A DNA stretch of 64,000 nucleotides from Tropicibacter sp. Alg240-R139 (lineage in GTDB: Bacteria; Pseudomonadota; Alphaproteobacteria; Rhodobacterales; Rhodobacteraceae): assembly GCF_900537075.1 (NCBI RefSeq), contig NZ_UNRA01000002.1, positions 310,001-374,000 on the forward strand, read 5' to 3'. The position numbers and the translations under genes were made by a program. Positions 44,465-52,925 of this stretch are shown here, piece by piece (within the stretch, counting starts at the first letter, position 1; every line of letters begins with the position of its first letter). Under the pieces are notes generated by a model. The model was not told the origin of the DNA and did no database searches. It was given only the letters and a program-made list of their open reading frames with translations.

Positions 44465-45058
44465 GTGAAGCACCTGACACGCCTTGCCACGGCGGCAACG
44501 TTGATGACCACACTGGCGACATTCGCCCATGCCGGAGGTCACGCCAATTGGACCGCGGTGCCGGATCAGTCCAGCCTAGCCTTTGGTTCGATCAAGAAAG
44601 ACACGGTGGGTGAGGTGCATCACTTCGAGGATGTCACCGGCACTGTCAGCGAGGCCGGAGCCCTCGCGATTTCGATCAACTTGGGCTCTGTCGAAACCTA
44701 CATCGATGTCCGCAACGAGCGGATGATCGAGCATGTGTTCAAGGCCGCTGACGCCAGGGCCACGCTGGCTGGTGATGTGGACATGGAGGCGCTGAACGCT
44801 TTGGAGGTGGGTGAGACGACGCTCACCGATTTTGAAGGCGTGTTGTCGTTGGGCGGCCGAGAGGCCGAGGTCGAGGCCGAGATTTTGGTCGCGCGTTTAA
44901 CCGAAGATCGAGTGCTGGTGACAACCGCGAGCATGATCATGCTGTCGACCGCCGATCTGGGCATGGACCAGGGCATCGACACTTTGATGAAGCTTGCCAA
45001 ATTGCCGGGCATTACACGGGTGACCCCAATCACGGTGCGCATGGTTTTTGAAAAGTAA
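44465..45058 (+). CDS. YceI family periplasmic protein
   Basis: A 197-residue protein with a signal peptide ending at FAHA (about 23) and a single YceI lipocalin-like domain (ANWTAVPDQSSLAFGSIKKD onward; key part WTAVPDQSSLAFGSI). YceI proteins bind isoprenoid-type lipids such as polyprenyl quinones. It begins a row of four genes with a cytochrome c, a sigma factor and an anti-sigma factor, which suggests an electron-transfer or stress role in the periplasm. Confidence 0.9.
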   Translation: MKHLTRLATAATLMTTLATFAHAGGHANWTAVPDQSSLAFGSIKKDTVGEVHHFEDVTGTVSEAGALAISINLGSVETYIDVRNERMIEHVFKAADARATLAGDVDMEALNALEVGETTLTDFEGVLSLGGREAEVEAEILVARLTEDRVLVTTASMIMLSTADLGMDQGIDTLMKLAKLPGITRVTPITVRMVFEK

Positions 45059-45148
45059 CGAGTGTGTGTTTTGTGTGCGAGCGGTGGCACGCGCTAATCG
45101 TGTCACTGTGCCGCGCTCCAGCATCAAAGCCAAATGAGAGGCAATAGC

Positions 45149-45520
45149 ATGAAACTGATGATTGCCGGAGCATTGGTTCTGATCACCTTGAGCACAGCTG
45201 CGATGGCCGAAGGGGATGCCAAGGCGGGCAAGAAGGTGTTCAACAAATGCAAGGCTTGCCACACGGTCAAAGAGGGCAAGAACAAGGTGGGTCCAACGCT
45301 TTTCAGGATCGTTGGTGCACGGGCAGCGCAAGTGGATGGTTTCAAGTATTCGGATGCGCTGCTTGATGCAGAGCTGACCTGGAATGTTGAAACGCTCAAG
45401 GCGTTTTTGACCAAGCCCAAAGAGTTGGTGCCCGGCAATAAGATGTCCTTTGCAGGACTGAAGAAGGAACAGCAGATTGACGACCTGATCGCTTATCTGG
45501 TGGCTGAAAGCGAAGAGTAA
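45149..45520 (+). CDS. Class I c-type cytochrome
   Basis: A 123-residue exported cytochrome of the c2/c550 type. The signal peptide ends near AAMAEG (about 19), the haem site is CKACH, and the axial methionine is in NKMSFAGL near residue 100. The ATG at 45149 was chosen because the signal peptide begins there. It carries electrons in the periplasm. The sigma factor gene follows after 16 bases. Confidence 0.92.
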   Translation: MKLMIAGALVLITLSTAAMAEGDAKAGKKVFNKCKACHTVKEGKNKVGPTLFRIVGARAAQVDGFKYSDALLDAELTWNVETLKAFLTKPKELVPGNKMSFAGLKKEQQIDDLIAYLVAESEE

Positions 45521-45536
45521 CGGGGCAGGGTGAGGT

Positions 45537-46070
45537 ATGAAGTTTTGGCGACGGCAGACATCGCATGACATTGTGCGTGATGGTGTCGTGGCCGTGTTTC
45601 CTCGTCTTTGGCGCTACAGCCTGACCTTGACCGGTAGAGCCGAAGGTGCCGACGATCTGGCGCAGGCTGCTTGTCTGCGGGCGATTGAGCAGGCGGACCG
45701 GTTCGAGGTTGGCACTGATTTGGCCAAGTGGATGTTTCGCATCGCTCATAACCTGTGGATCAGCGAGCTGCGCAAGACCGCGGTTCGCACTGGTGGCGGA
45801 TTGGTGGCGATCGAGGATGCCGATCTGCGTGATCTCAAACCCGGACCCGAGGCGGCGCTGTTGAACCGCGAAGTCATGGTCGCCGTTCTACGCTTGCCCG
45901 AGGCGCAACGTGCCACAGTGGTCCTGGTCTATGTCGAGGGTTATGCTTATCGCGAGGCGGCCGAGATCCTGGATATCCCGATTGGCACCGTCATGAGCCG
46001 CCTGGCCAGTGCAAGGGCCACGATCAGCCGGATGTTCGAACACGAAAAAGGCACGCGCCATGGCAGATAG
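45537..46070 (+). CDS. ECF family RNA polymerase sigma factor
   Basis: A 177-residue ECF sigma factor with region 2 at about 20-85 (LTGRAEGADDLAQAACLRAIEQA and WMFRIAHNLWISELRK, key part WMFRIAHNLWISELR) and region 4 at about 110-160 (LPEAQRATVVLVYVEGYAYREAAEILDIPIGTVMSRLASAR, key part IPIGTVMSRLASAR). It overlaps the anti-sigma gene by 11 bases. It follows the cytochrome gene in the same orientation, so the target genes may include yceI and the cytochrome. Confidence 0.93.
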   Translation: MKFWRRQTSHDIVRDGVVAVFPRLWRYSLTLTGRAEGADDLAQAACLRAIEQADRFEVGTDLAKWMFRIAHNLWISELRKTAVRTGGGLVAIEDADLRDLKPGPEAALLNREVMVAVLRLPEAQRATVVLVYVEGYAYREAAEILDIPIGTVMSRLASARATISRMFEHEKGTRHGR

Positions 46071-46800
46071 AACTTTCACCGACGAAGAGCTGGTCGCCTT
46101 TCTGGACGGCGAAGAAGAACATGCGCCCATGTCGGCGATCCGCGCGGCTTTGAAGCGTGATCCGGTGGTACAGCAGCGTTTGGATGCATTGCGGATTGAT
46201 ACACAGGCCGTTGCTGACGGATTTGCGACCCTGTTAGAGCAGAACCGGCATGCTCCGGAAACGCCAGTGGCGCCTCCGGCTCGAGGATTTGGTGTACCCG
46301 TGATGGCGATGGCGGCAAGCCTTGCTTTGGCAATTGGGCTAGGGGCGGGAACATACTTGAACCACAAAGCGCAACCTGGCTGGCTGGATTATGTGGCGGC
46401 CTATCAGGCACTCTATTCCACGGAAACGCTTGCGCATATCCAGCAGGACGCGGTTGCACAGCAAGCCGAGTTGGATCGGGTGGCTGTGGCCATTGGCAAG
46501 ATGCTGACACCGGCAGAACTCGATGTGCTTTCAGGAGCGGAATACAAGCGCGCGCAGGTGCTGAACTTCAACGACAAGCCTTTGATCCAGTTGACGTTCC
46601 TGACCGACGATGGCGACCCGCTGGCCTTGTGTATTATTCGCTCGGACAAGGGGCGATCCGCGCGCCCGGAATTGTCGCAAATGGAAGGGATGAGCGCTGC
46701 CGTCTGGGGACAGAGTGGCTATGAATACCTGCTGATCGGCGGGCAGGACAATGCACAGATCGAACGCTATGCAGAGGCCTTTTCGGAGGCCGAGATTTAG
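46060..46800 (+). CDS. Membrane anti-sigma factor
   Basis: A 246-residue protein with a cytoplasmic N-terminal part (TFTDEELVAFLDGEEE, typical of anti-sigma factors), one membrane helix (about 88-105, VMAMAASLALAIGLGAG) and a periplasmic C-terminal domain of about 140 residues. It lacks the HxxxCxxC zinc motif. ATG 46060 lies inside the end of the sigma factor gene, and the frame extends further without a site. It should hold the sigma factor inactive until a periplasmic signal. Confidence 0.87.
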   Translation: MADRTFTDEELVAFLDGEEEHAPMSAIRAALKRDPVVQQRLDALRIDTQAVADGFATLLEQNRHAPETPVAPPARGFGVPVMAMAASLALAIGLGAGTYLNHKAQPGWLDYVAAYQALYSTETLAHIQQDAVAQQAELDRVAVAIGKMLTPAELDVLSGAEYKRAQVLNFNDKPLIQLTFLTDDGDPLALCIIRSDKGRSARPELSQMEGMSAAVWGQSGYEYLLIGGQDNAQIERYAEAFSEAEI

Positions 46801-46822
46801 CGGCCTCCGTCATGCACCGGCA

Positions 46823-47980
46823 CTATTGCCCAGCCAACCCCATCTGACGCACGGCCAGATCGCGCATGATCTCCTCGGACCCACCACCGATGGCCATGAC
46901 TTTGATCTCTCGCCAGACACGTTCGACCGGATTGCCGGTCATGTAGCTGGCACCGCCAAAGACCTGCATCGCCTCGGACGCCACAAATTCCAGCGATTTG
47001 GTTGCCTGCACCTTTGCTTTGGCCAGCTCGGCAATCGGCATCAGGCCCTGATTGATTGCCCAGCAGATGCGCTCGATATAGGCCTCGTTCAGGTCGATCT
47101 TGGCGGACATTTCGGCGAACTTGTGGGCGATCACCTGATGTTCGATCAACCGCTGACCAAATGTCTTGCGCTCGCGTGCCCAATCGAGCGCGCTGTCATA
47201 GCAGATCTTCATCATGCCCAATGAACCCGACGCAAGTGACAGCCTTTCAAAATTGAAATTGTTCATGATCGCGATGAAGCCTTTGTTTTCCGGCCCCAAC
47301 AGGGCGCTTTCAGGCAATTCGCAATCGTCCATGTGCAGCGTCGCTTGCTGCGAGCAGTGCCAGCCCATCTTGCCACCCAGTGGCGTGCGGCTGAATCCGG
47401 GCGCATCATGGGGCACCAGAAACAGCGAGATCCCCGCCAGCCCTGGCCCACCGGTGCGCGCGCCGATCACGAACCATTCGGCGTCCATGCCGCCGGTGAT
47501 ATAGGTCTTTTCCCCGTTCAGAATCCACTTGTCGCCCTTGCGCTCGGCTTTGGTCGTCAGGTTTGCTACATCCGACCCGCCCCCCGGTTCGGTGATCCCC
47601 AGAGACGACATCATCCGCCCACTCAGGATTTCAGGCAGTAGCGTTTTCTTGACCTCTTCAGATGCAAACTTGGAGATCGGAGCGATCGAAATCAACCGCC
47701 CACCCACGGCAGCGGCCACGCCCGACGCGCCACAGCCAAACAGCAGCTCGTTGAAATCATGGCGCATAAACGCATCATCGAAGCCCAGCCCACCGTATGC
47801 CTCGTCAATGCCGAAGCCATAGACGCCAAAATCACCGATGGCGGTGTGCAACGCGGCCGGAACCGCGTGATCTGCTTCCCATTTTTCGATGTTAGGTTTG
47901 ATTTCAGCGTCAACAAAGCGAGAGAAATCCCGTCGTAGAGCCTCGCGCTCCGGGGTCATAAAGGGGGAGGGCAGGGTCAT
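46823..47980 (-). CDS. Acyl-CoA dehydrogenase
   Basis: A 385-residue flavoenzyme that makes a 2,3-double bond in an acyl-CoA. The FAD and substrate motifs are MSSLGITEPGGGSDVANLTT and GEKTYITGG, and the C-terminal QVFGGASYMTGNPVERVWREIKV (key part QVFGGASYMTGNPVER) follows. It overlaps the TetR gene by four bases, so the two are one transcript. Its place beside the AtuA-carboxylase genes suggests an AtuD-like role on a branched acyl-CoA such as citronellyl-CoA, as inference. Confidence 0.93.
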   Translation of the reverse strand: MTLPSPFMTPEREALRRDFSRFVDAEIKPNIEKWEADHAVPAALHTAIGDFGVYGFGIDEAYGGLGFDDAFMRHDFNELLFGCGASGVAAAVGGRLISIAPISKFASEEVKKTLLPEILSGRMMSSLGITEPGGGSDVANLTTKAERKGDKWILNGEKTYITGGMDAEWFVIGARTGGPGLAGISLFLVPHDAPGFSRTPLGGKMGWHCSQQATLHMDDCELPESALLGPENKGFIAIMNNFNFERLSLASGSLGMMKICYDSALDWARERKTFGQRLIEHQVIAHKFAEMSAKIDLNEAYIERICWAINQGLMPIAELAKAKVQATKSLEFVASEAMQVFGGASYMTGNPVERVWREIKVMAIGGGSEEIMRDLAVRQMGLAGQ

Positions 47981-48615
47981 TGGTCGATCTCCAAATCGGG
48001 GGTGGGCCGTACGGAAAGCTGAGTTTCCATCATGCGGGCAAAGCGGTCCATCATCCGGGTCAGGTATTCGGGCGATGAGACAAATTTTTCATGCAACAGC
48101 AGTCCACGCAAAAAGTTCCGCGCGATGCTCCAGAGCAGTTCGGTGTCCTCACGGTCTCCGTCTGTGCTGGTGTAAGACTGTGCGATCAGCGCCAGGTTGG
48201 ATTGGTCCCAATCTAGCAGGCTGTCTTCAAGAAGTTGATACAGCTCGGCATCAGTTCGGCAGGCCACCAGGATTTCAACAAGCGCACGACCACCCGAGGA
48301 GTTCACGATCCGGTTCCAGGATGTCATGATCAGGTCATAGACCGGCAGGACACCTAATGTATCGCCACGTTCCACCGGACCTTGGGCGTTGCTTAGCAGT
48401 TGCATGGCAGTGGCGGCCACCAGCGCCTGCTTGGTGGGGAAATGATGTGTGATCGCACCGCGTGATACATTGGCCTTGGCCTGGATCTTGGCAAATGTGG
48501 TCTCGGCATAGCCAAGCCGGTCCAGGCACTCGATGGCGGCATGACAGATCTTGGCCCGCATGGCTTGCGAGCGCTTGTCTTGCAGTGAAACTTTGTTTGT
48601 TGGTGTCTCAGTCAT
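47977..48615 (-). CDS. TetR family regulator
   Basis: A 212-residue repressor with the N-terminal helix-turn-helix (AIECLDRLGYAETTFAKIQAKANVSRGAITHHFPTKQAL, key part ANVSRGAITHHFPTKQAL) and a ligand domain. It is divergent from the AtuA-like operon and co-transcribed with the acyl-CoA dehydrogenase. By position it resembles AtuR, which represses terpene catabolism genes in Pseudomonas. A palindromic site lies 60 bases upstream at 48677. Confidence 0.9.
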   Translation of the reverse strand: MTETPTNKVSLQDKRSQAMRAKICHAAIECLDRLGYAETTFAKIQAKANVSRGAITHHFPTKQALVAATAMQLLSNAQGPVERGDTLGVLPVYDLIMTSWNRIVNSSGGRALVEILVACRTDAELYQLLEDSLLDWDQSNLALIAQSYTSTDGDREDTELLWSIARNFLRGLLLHEKFVSSPEYLTRMMDRFARMMETQLSVRPTPDLEIDQ

Positions 48616-48676
48616 GTTCCGTCGCGTCGGTTTGTCAGATCACCGTTGACCGGTGGGGTTGAGCAGGACCATAAAA

Positions 48677-48694
48677 ACAGAACGGGCGGTCTGT
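48677..48694. promoter_or_regulatory. Probable TetR operator upstream of the AtuA-like operon
   Basis: ACAGAACGGGCGGTCTGT is an 18-base near-palindrome (14 of 18 bases symmetric) in the divergent gap. It lies about 37 bases ahead of the GTG start of the AtuA-like gene. A smaller dyad, CACCGTTGACCGGTG, lies at 48641-48655 next to the TetR start. Confidence 0.6.
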
Positions 48695-48730
48695 AAACTG
48701 AATTTCGCTGTCTGCAGGGAGGGACGTAAC

Positions 48731-50512
48731 GTGACAAGGCCACTGAAAATTGGCGGGGCCAGCGGGTTCTGGGGAGAGGCCCAGCACGCGACGGCGCAAT
48801 TGTTGCGCGTGCCCGATCTGGATGTTCTGGTTTACGACTACCTGGCCGAGGTGACCATGTCGATCATGGCGCGGGCCCGGATAAAGGACGCGGACAAGGG
48901 CTATGCATCCGACTTTGTGAGCGACGCGATGGGGCGTAACCTGTCGGCAATCGCCGCGAAGGGCGTCAAAGTCCTGTCCAACGCGGGTGGTGTGAACCCG
49001 GTCGCCTGCGGCAAAGCATTGCGGGCCAAGATTGCTGAGGCGGGACTAAGTCTGAGCGTGGCGGTGGTCGAAGGCGACGACCTGCTGCCGCGCGCTGCTG
49101 AGTTTGCGGGTGAGGCCGAGATGTTTTCCGAAGCACCGATGCCGCCCGTAGATAAGCTTGCCTCGATGAACGCCTATATCGGCGCGGCTCCAATCGTGGC
49201 CGCGTTGAGGGCCGGGGCGGATATCGTCATCACCGGCCGCTGCGTGGACAGCGCACTGACGCTTGCGGCTTGCATGCACCACTATGGCTGGCAAGCTGGC
49301 GATCACGATCTGTTGGCGGCTGGCTCGCTCGCGGGTCATCTGCTGGAATGCGGGCCGCAGGTCACGGGTGGCAATTTCACTGATTGGGAACAGTCCGGTG
49401 ACATTGCCAAGATCGGCTATCCTGTGGCCGAGGTCGCGGACGATGGCTCGATGATCCTGACCAAGCCCGAAGGCACGACAGGATGTGTCACGCCTGCAAC
49501 CTGTGCCGAACAGATGCTTTATGAAATCGGCGACCCAAGCGCCTATCTGCTGCCGGATGTCGCGTGCGATTTCACCCAGGTTGCGATGACGCAGGACGGA
49601 CCGGACCGGGTTCGTGTGACCGGCACCAAAGGGCATGCGCCCACAGGAAAACTCAAGGTTTCGGCCACTTGGGCAGATGGATTCCGGGCTGGTTTGACGT
49701 TTCTGGTCAACGGTCGCGAGGCTCGAACCAAGGCTCAGGCGTTTGCACAGGCGGGACTGGACCGTGCTCGCGCCGCGCTGAACAAGATGAAAGCGCCGGA
49801 CTACCGCGAGGTGTCTTTCGAAGCGTTTGGCGGCAAGCCTGGTGAGGGCGACTATGAAGAGATTTCGTTCAAGGCTGCTTTGCGGCACGACGATGCCCGC
49901 GCCGTTGGGTTGTTTCTCAAAGAACTCACTGGGGCCGCTTTGGCGACGCCTCCGGGCTTGCATATCTTCACCGCCGGGGGACGTCCGCGCCCGTCGCCGG
50001 TGGTTGCGTTGTTCTCGTTCCTTGTTCCCGCAACCGACCTGACCTATCGCATTTCGGTGGACGGCAAAGTAGTTGCATTCCAGACGCCCAACCTGCCGCT
50101 GAACCAATCACCCGGCACAGCACCTGCTGCACCGCAAGCACCCGACGCCGACTCCGACATGATCGAACGCAGTCTCGAAGACCTTGCCTGGGCCCGGTCC
50201 GGCGACAAGGGTGACAAGGCCAACATCGGCGTCATCGCTCGGCATCCGGCCTATTTGCCTTACATCTGGGCGGCTCTGTCCGAGAGAGTTATCGAGGCAC
50301 GTTTTGCGGAGTATCTGCAAGGTGGCATCGACCGCTACTATCTGCCGGGGACCCATTCGATGAACATTCTGCTGCATGATGCGCTGGGCGGGGGCGGTGT
50401 TGCTTCGCTGCGCAACGATGCACAGGGCAAGAGTTATGCCCAAATCCTGCTTGCCACGCCGGTGCAAATCCCGGCCGGTTTAACCGTCAATTCAAATGAG
50501 GGAGGCATCTGA
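48731..50512 (+). CDS. AtuA-like protein (DUF1446)
   Basis: A 593-residue protein. The first 440 or so residues are the AtuA/DUF1446 domain (KIGGASGFWGEAQHATAQLL at the start, then the conserved SNAGGVNP near 80 and TGRCVDSAL near 168). A smaller C-terminal domain of about 100 residues (RSGDKGDKANIGVIAR) is the AtuA-associated domain, fused here. AtuA is needed for growth on acyclic terpenes, but its reaction is not firmly known. The start is GTG 48731 after GGAGGGACGTAAC. It overlaps the next gene by one base. Confidence 0.88.
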   Translation: MTRPLKIGGASGFWGEAQHATAQLLRVPDLDVLVYDYLAEVTMSIMARARIKDADKGYASDFVSDAMGRNLSAIAAKGVKVLSNAGGVNPVACGKALRAKIAEAGLSLSVAVVEGDDLLPRAAEFAGEAEMFSEAPMPPVDKLASMNAYIGAAPIVAALRAGADIVITGRCVDSALTLAACMHHYGWQAGDHDLLAAGSLAGHLLECGPQVTGGNFTDWEQSGDIAKIGYPVAEVADDGSMILTKPEGTTGCVTPATCAEQMLYEIGDPSAYLLPDVACDFTQVAMTQDGPDRVRVTGTKGHAPTGKLKVSATWADGFRAGLTFLVNGREARTKAQAFAQAGLDRARAALNKMKAPDYREVSFEAFGGKPGEGDYEEISFKAALRHDDARAVGLFLKELTGAALATPPGLHIFTAGGRPRPSPVVALFSFLVPATDLTYRISVDGKVVAFQTPNLPLNQSPGTAPAAPQAPDADSDMIERSLEDLAWARSGDKGDKANIGVIARHPAYLPYIWAALSERVIEARFAEYLQGGIDRYYLPGTHSMNILLHDALGGGGVASLRNDAQGKSYAQILLATPVQIPAGLTVNSNEGGI

Positions 50513-52131
50513 TGGGGTTCGTCAGCCAGATCGTTCGCGACTCTGAAATCTATGCCAAGAACCGTGCCGACATGCTGGCGCTTGTGGACGAGATGCGCGC
50601 GCTTGAGGCACGGCCAGTGGCCCTGTCGGAACAGCGCCGCGAACGGATGGAAGCGCGCGGTCAGATCACGCCGCGTGATCGTCTGGCACATCTGCTCGAT
50701 CCGGGCATGCCGTTTGTGCAGATCCATGGGCTTGCAGGGTATTGCGTCGATCACAAAGATCCCGAGAAATCGGTGCCGGGTGCCTCGTTGATCATTGGTA
50801 TCGGGTTCATCTCAGGCGTGCGTTGCATGATCATCGTTGATGATGCGGGCATCAAGGCAGGCTCGATGGTCGAAATGTCCGGCGCGGCTTTCCTGAGCGC
50901 ACAGGACATGGCGTTGAAACAGAACCTGCCGTTTGTGCATTTGGTGGAAAGCGCGGGCGCCAATCTGATGGAATACAAGGTCGAGTTCTGGGCCAATGGC
51001 GGCAAGCTGTTCCGCAACCTGGCGCGCCATTCGGCGGCAGGCCTGCCAAACGTGGCGGTGCTGCACGGGCCGTCGACGGCGGGTGGGGCCTATATGCCCG
51101 GCCTTGCGGACTATGTGGTCGGGGTGAAGAAAAACGGCATGGCCGCATTGGCTGGAGCTGCACTGACCTTTGCCGCGACAGGCGAAAAGGCCAACGACCG
51201 CGATTTGGGCGGATCAGAGATGCATTCTACCACCTCTGGTCTGGTCGAATACCTGGCCGAGGATGACGCGCATGGGGTTGCCATGGCCCGCGATGTGATG
51301 GCGCGGCTGGATTGGAACAAATCCCTGCCCGAACGGCGGGACAAAGACGTCCAGCCGCCGAAATACGATGCCGATGAGATCGCAGGCGTGGTGCCCACCG
51401 ATTACCGCATTCCATACGATGTCCGTGAGGTTGTGGCGCGGATTGTGGACGGGTCCGAATTCGAGGATTTCAAACCAGGTTATGGGGCGGCCACCGTCTG
51501 TCTACAGGCGGCGATCAATGGCATTTCCGTTGGCATCGTCGGCAACAATGGGCCTTTGGATCCGGCAGGGGCCAACAAGGCCAGCCAGTTCATTCAACTG
51601 TGCGGGCAAAGCGATACACCGCTGATCTTCCTTAACAACATCACAGGTTTCATGGTCGGAACACAGTACGAACAGGGTGGCATGATCAAGCACGGGGCCA
51701 AGATGATCCAGGCCGTGACCTCGGTCGATGTGCCCAAGATCACGCTCTACATCGGGGCCAGTTTCGGGGCCGGGAACTATGGCATGTGCGGCTATGCCTA
51801 TGATCCCGATTTCCTGTTTGCCTGGCCCAATGCCGCAACCGGCGTGATGGGTGGCGAGCAGGCTGCGGGGACGATGGAAATGGTGGCGCGGGCCGGGATG
51901 AAGCGCAAAGGAATCGAGCCGGATGAGGACAAACTCAAGATGCAGACGGCGATGATCACACAGCATTTCACCAGCCAGGAGGCGGCGTTCTATACCTCGG
52001 GTCGCTGTATCGACCACGGTGTGATCGACCCGCGCGACACGCGCCGGGTGTTGGGCTTTTGCCTGGAAACCTGCCTGGAAGGGCGCGCGCGCAAGGTCAA
52101 GCCGACCTCGTACGGCGTGCACAGGTTCTGA
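50512..52131 (+). CDS. Acyl-CoA carboxylase carboxyltransferase (beta) subunit
   Basis: A 539-residue carboxyltransferase of the MccB/AtuC/LiuB type. It moves CO2 from biotin to an acyl-CoA. The N and C crotonase-like halves are seen; the acyl-CoA site is around AGAALTFAATGEKANDRDLGG and the carboxybiotin site near FLNNITGFMVGTQYEQGGMIKHG (key part ITGFMVGTQYEQGG). The ATG overlaps the stop of the AtuA-like gene. With the alpha subunit at 52926 it forms a geranyl-, methylcrotonyl- or related acyl-CoA carboxylase. Confidence 0.93.
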   Translation: MGFVSQIVRDSEIYAKNRADMLALVDEMRALEARPVALSEQRRERMEARGQITPRDRLAHLLDPGMPFVQIHGLAGYCVDHKDPEKSVPGASLIIGIGFISGVRCMIIVDDAGIKAGSMVEMSGAAFLSAQDMALKQNLPFVHLVESAGANLMEYKVEFWANGGKLFRNLARHSAAGLPNVAVLHGPSTAGGAYMPGLADYVVGVKKNGMAALAGAALTFAATGEKANDRDLGGSEMHSTTSGLVEYLAEDDAHGVAMARDVMARLDWNKSLPERRDKDVQPPKYDADEIAGVVPTDYRIPYDVREVVARIVDGSEFEDFKPGYGAATVCLQAAINGISVGIVGNNGPLDPAGANKASQFIQLCGQSDTPLIFLNNITGFMVGTQYEQGGMIKHGAKMIQAVTSVDVPKITLYIGASFGAGNYGMCGYAYDPDFLFAWPNAATGVMGGEQAAGTMEMVARAGMKRKGIEPDEDKLKMQTAMITQHFTSQEAAFYTSGRCIDHGVIDPRDTRRVLGFCLETCLEGRARKVKPTSYGVHRF

Positions 52132-52133
52132 TC

Positions 52134-52922
52134 ATGCTGCCAACATCCCAACATCTGGAATTGGAACAGGACGGCGCGTGGCTGACCGTCTGGTTCAACG
52201 AACCCGAAAAGCGTAATCCTCTTACCAATGATCGGGTCGAGGCGCTGATCGCGCTTTGCGGTGCGCTCCAAACAGCCACCATTCGCGGCGTGACGTTTCG
52301 TGGTCGCGGGGGCATCTTTTGCGCTGGTGGCGATCTGAAGTCGTTCAAGACGGTGTTTCAGGGCGGTGCATCAAAGGACGATGTCGTGGCGCTCAGCCTG
52401 CGCGCGGCTGACCTGTTCGACGCGGTGGCGGCCCTGCCGCAGTTCACCGTGATGGCGGTTGAGGGCGCGGTCATGGCGGGCGGCTTTGGTCTGGCCTGCA
52501 TCGGCGACATGGTGATCGCCGCCGAAGGCACCAAATTCAGCCTGTCCGAGACGCGCATCGGCCTGACCCCCGCGCAGATTGCGCCTTTTGTTGTGGCGCG
52601 ATTGGGGATGCCAGCCGCTCGCCGGATGATGCTGACCGGTGCCATGATGGGCACGGAAGCAGCTCAGGATGTAGGCCTTGTGGATCAGGTCACGGATGAC
52701 ATGGACGCAGCGCTGGTCGCCCAACAGAAAAAGGTTATGGCCGCCGCCCCGCACGCGCTGGCGGCCATCAAGCAGCAACTCTTGGCCGTGCCGTTCCAGA
52801 CCCGCGAAGAACAGCGCCAGATGGCGGCAAACACCTTTGCCGACCGCATGCTCTCGGACGAGGCGCGCGAGGGTATTTCCGCATTCTTCGACAAACGAAA
52901 ACCCATTTGGGCAGAGGAATAA
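52134..52922 (+). CDS. Enoyl-CoA hydratase/isomerase family protein
   Basis: A 262-residue crotonase-fold enzyme. The oxyanion-hole segments are FRGRGGIFCAGGDLKSFK and VEGAVMAGGFGLACIGD. In AtuE or LiuC it hydrates the carboxylated product (isohexenylglutaconyl-CoA or 3-methylglutaconyl-CoA). It lies between the two carboxylase genes with gaps of 2 and 3 bases, as in atu and liu operons. ATG 52134 was chosen because the upstream part of the frame is inside the carboxyltransferase gene. Confidence 0.92.
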   Translation: MLPTSQHLELEQDGAWLTVWFNEPEKRNPLTNDRVEALIALCGALQTATIRGVTFRGRGGIFCAGGDLKSFKTVFQGGASKDDVVALSLRAADLFDAVAALPQFTVMAVEGAVMAGGFGLACIGDMVIAAEGTKFSLSETRIGLTPAQIAPFVVARLGMPAARRMMLTGAMMGTEAAQDVGLVDQVTDDMDAALVAQQKKVMAAAPHALAAIKQQLLAVPFQTREEQRQMAANTFADRMLSDEAREGISAFFDKRKPIWAEE

Positions 52923-52925
52923 TTC

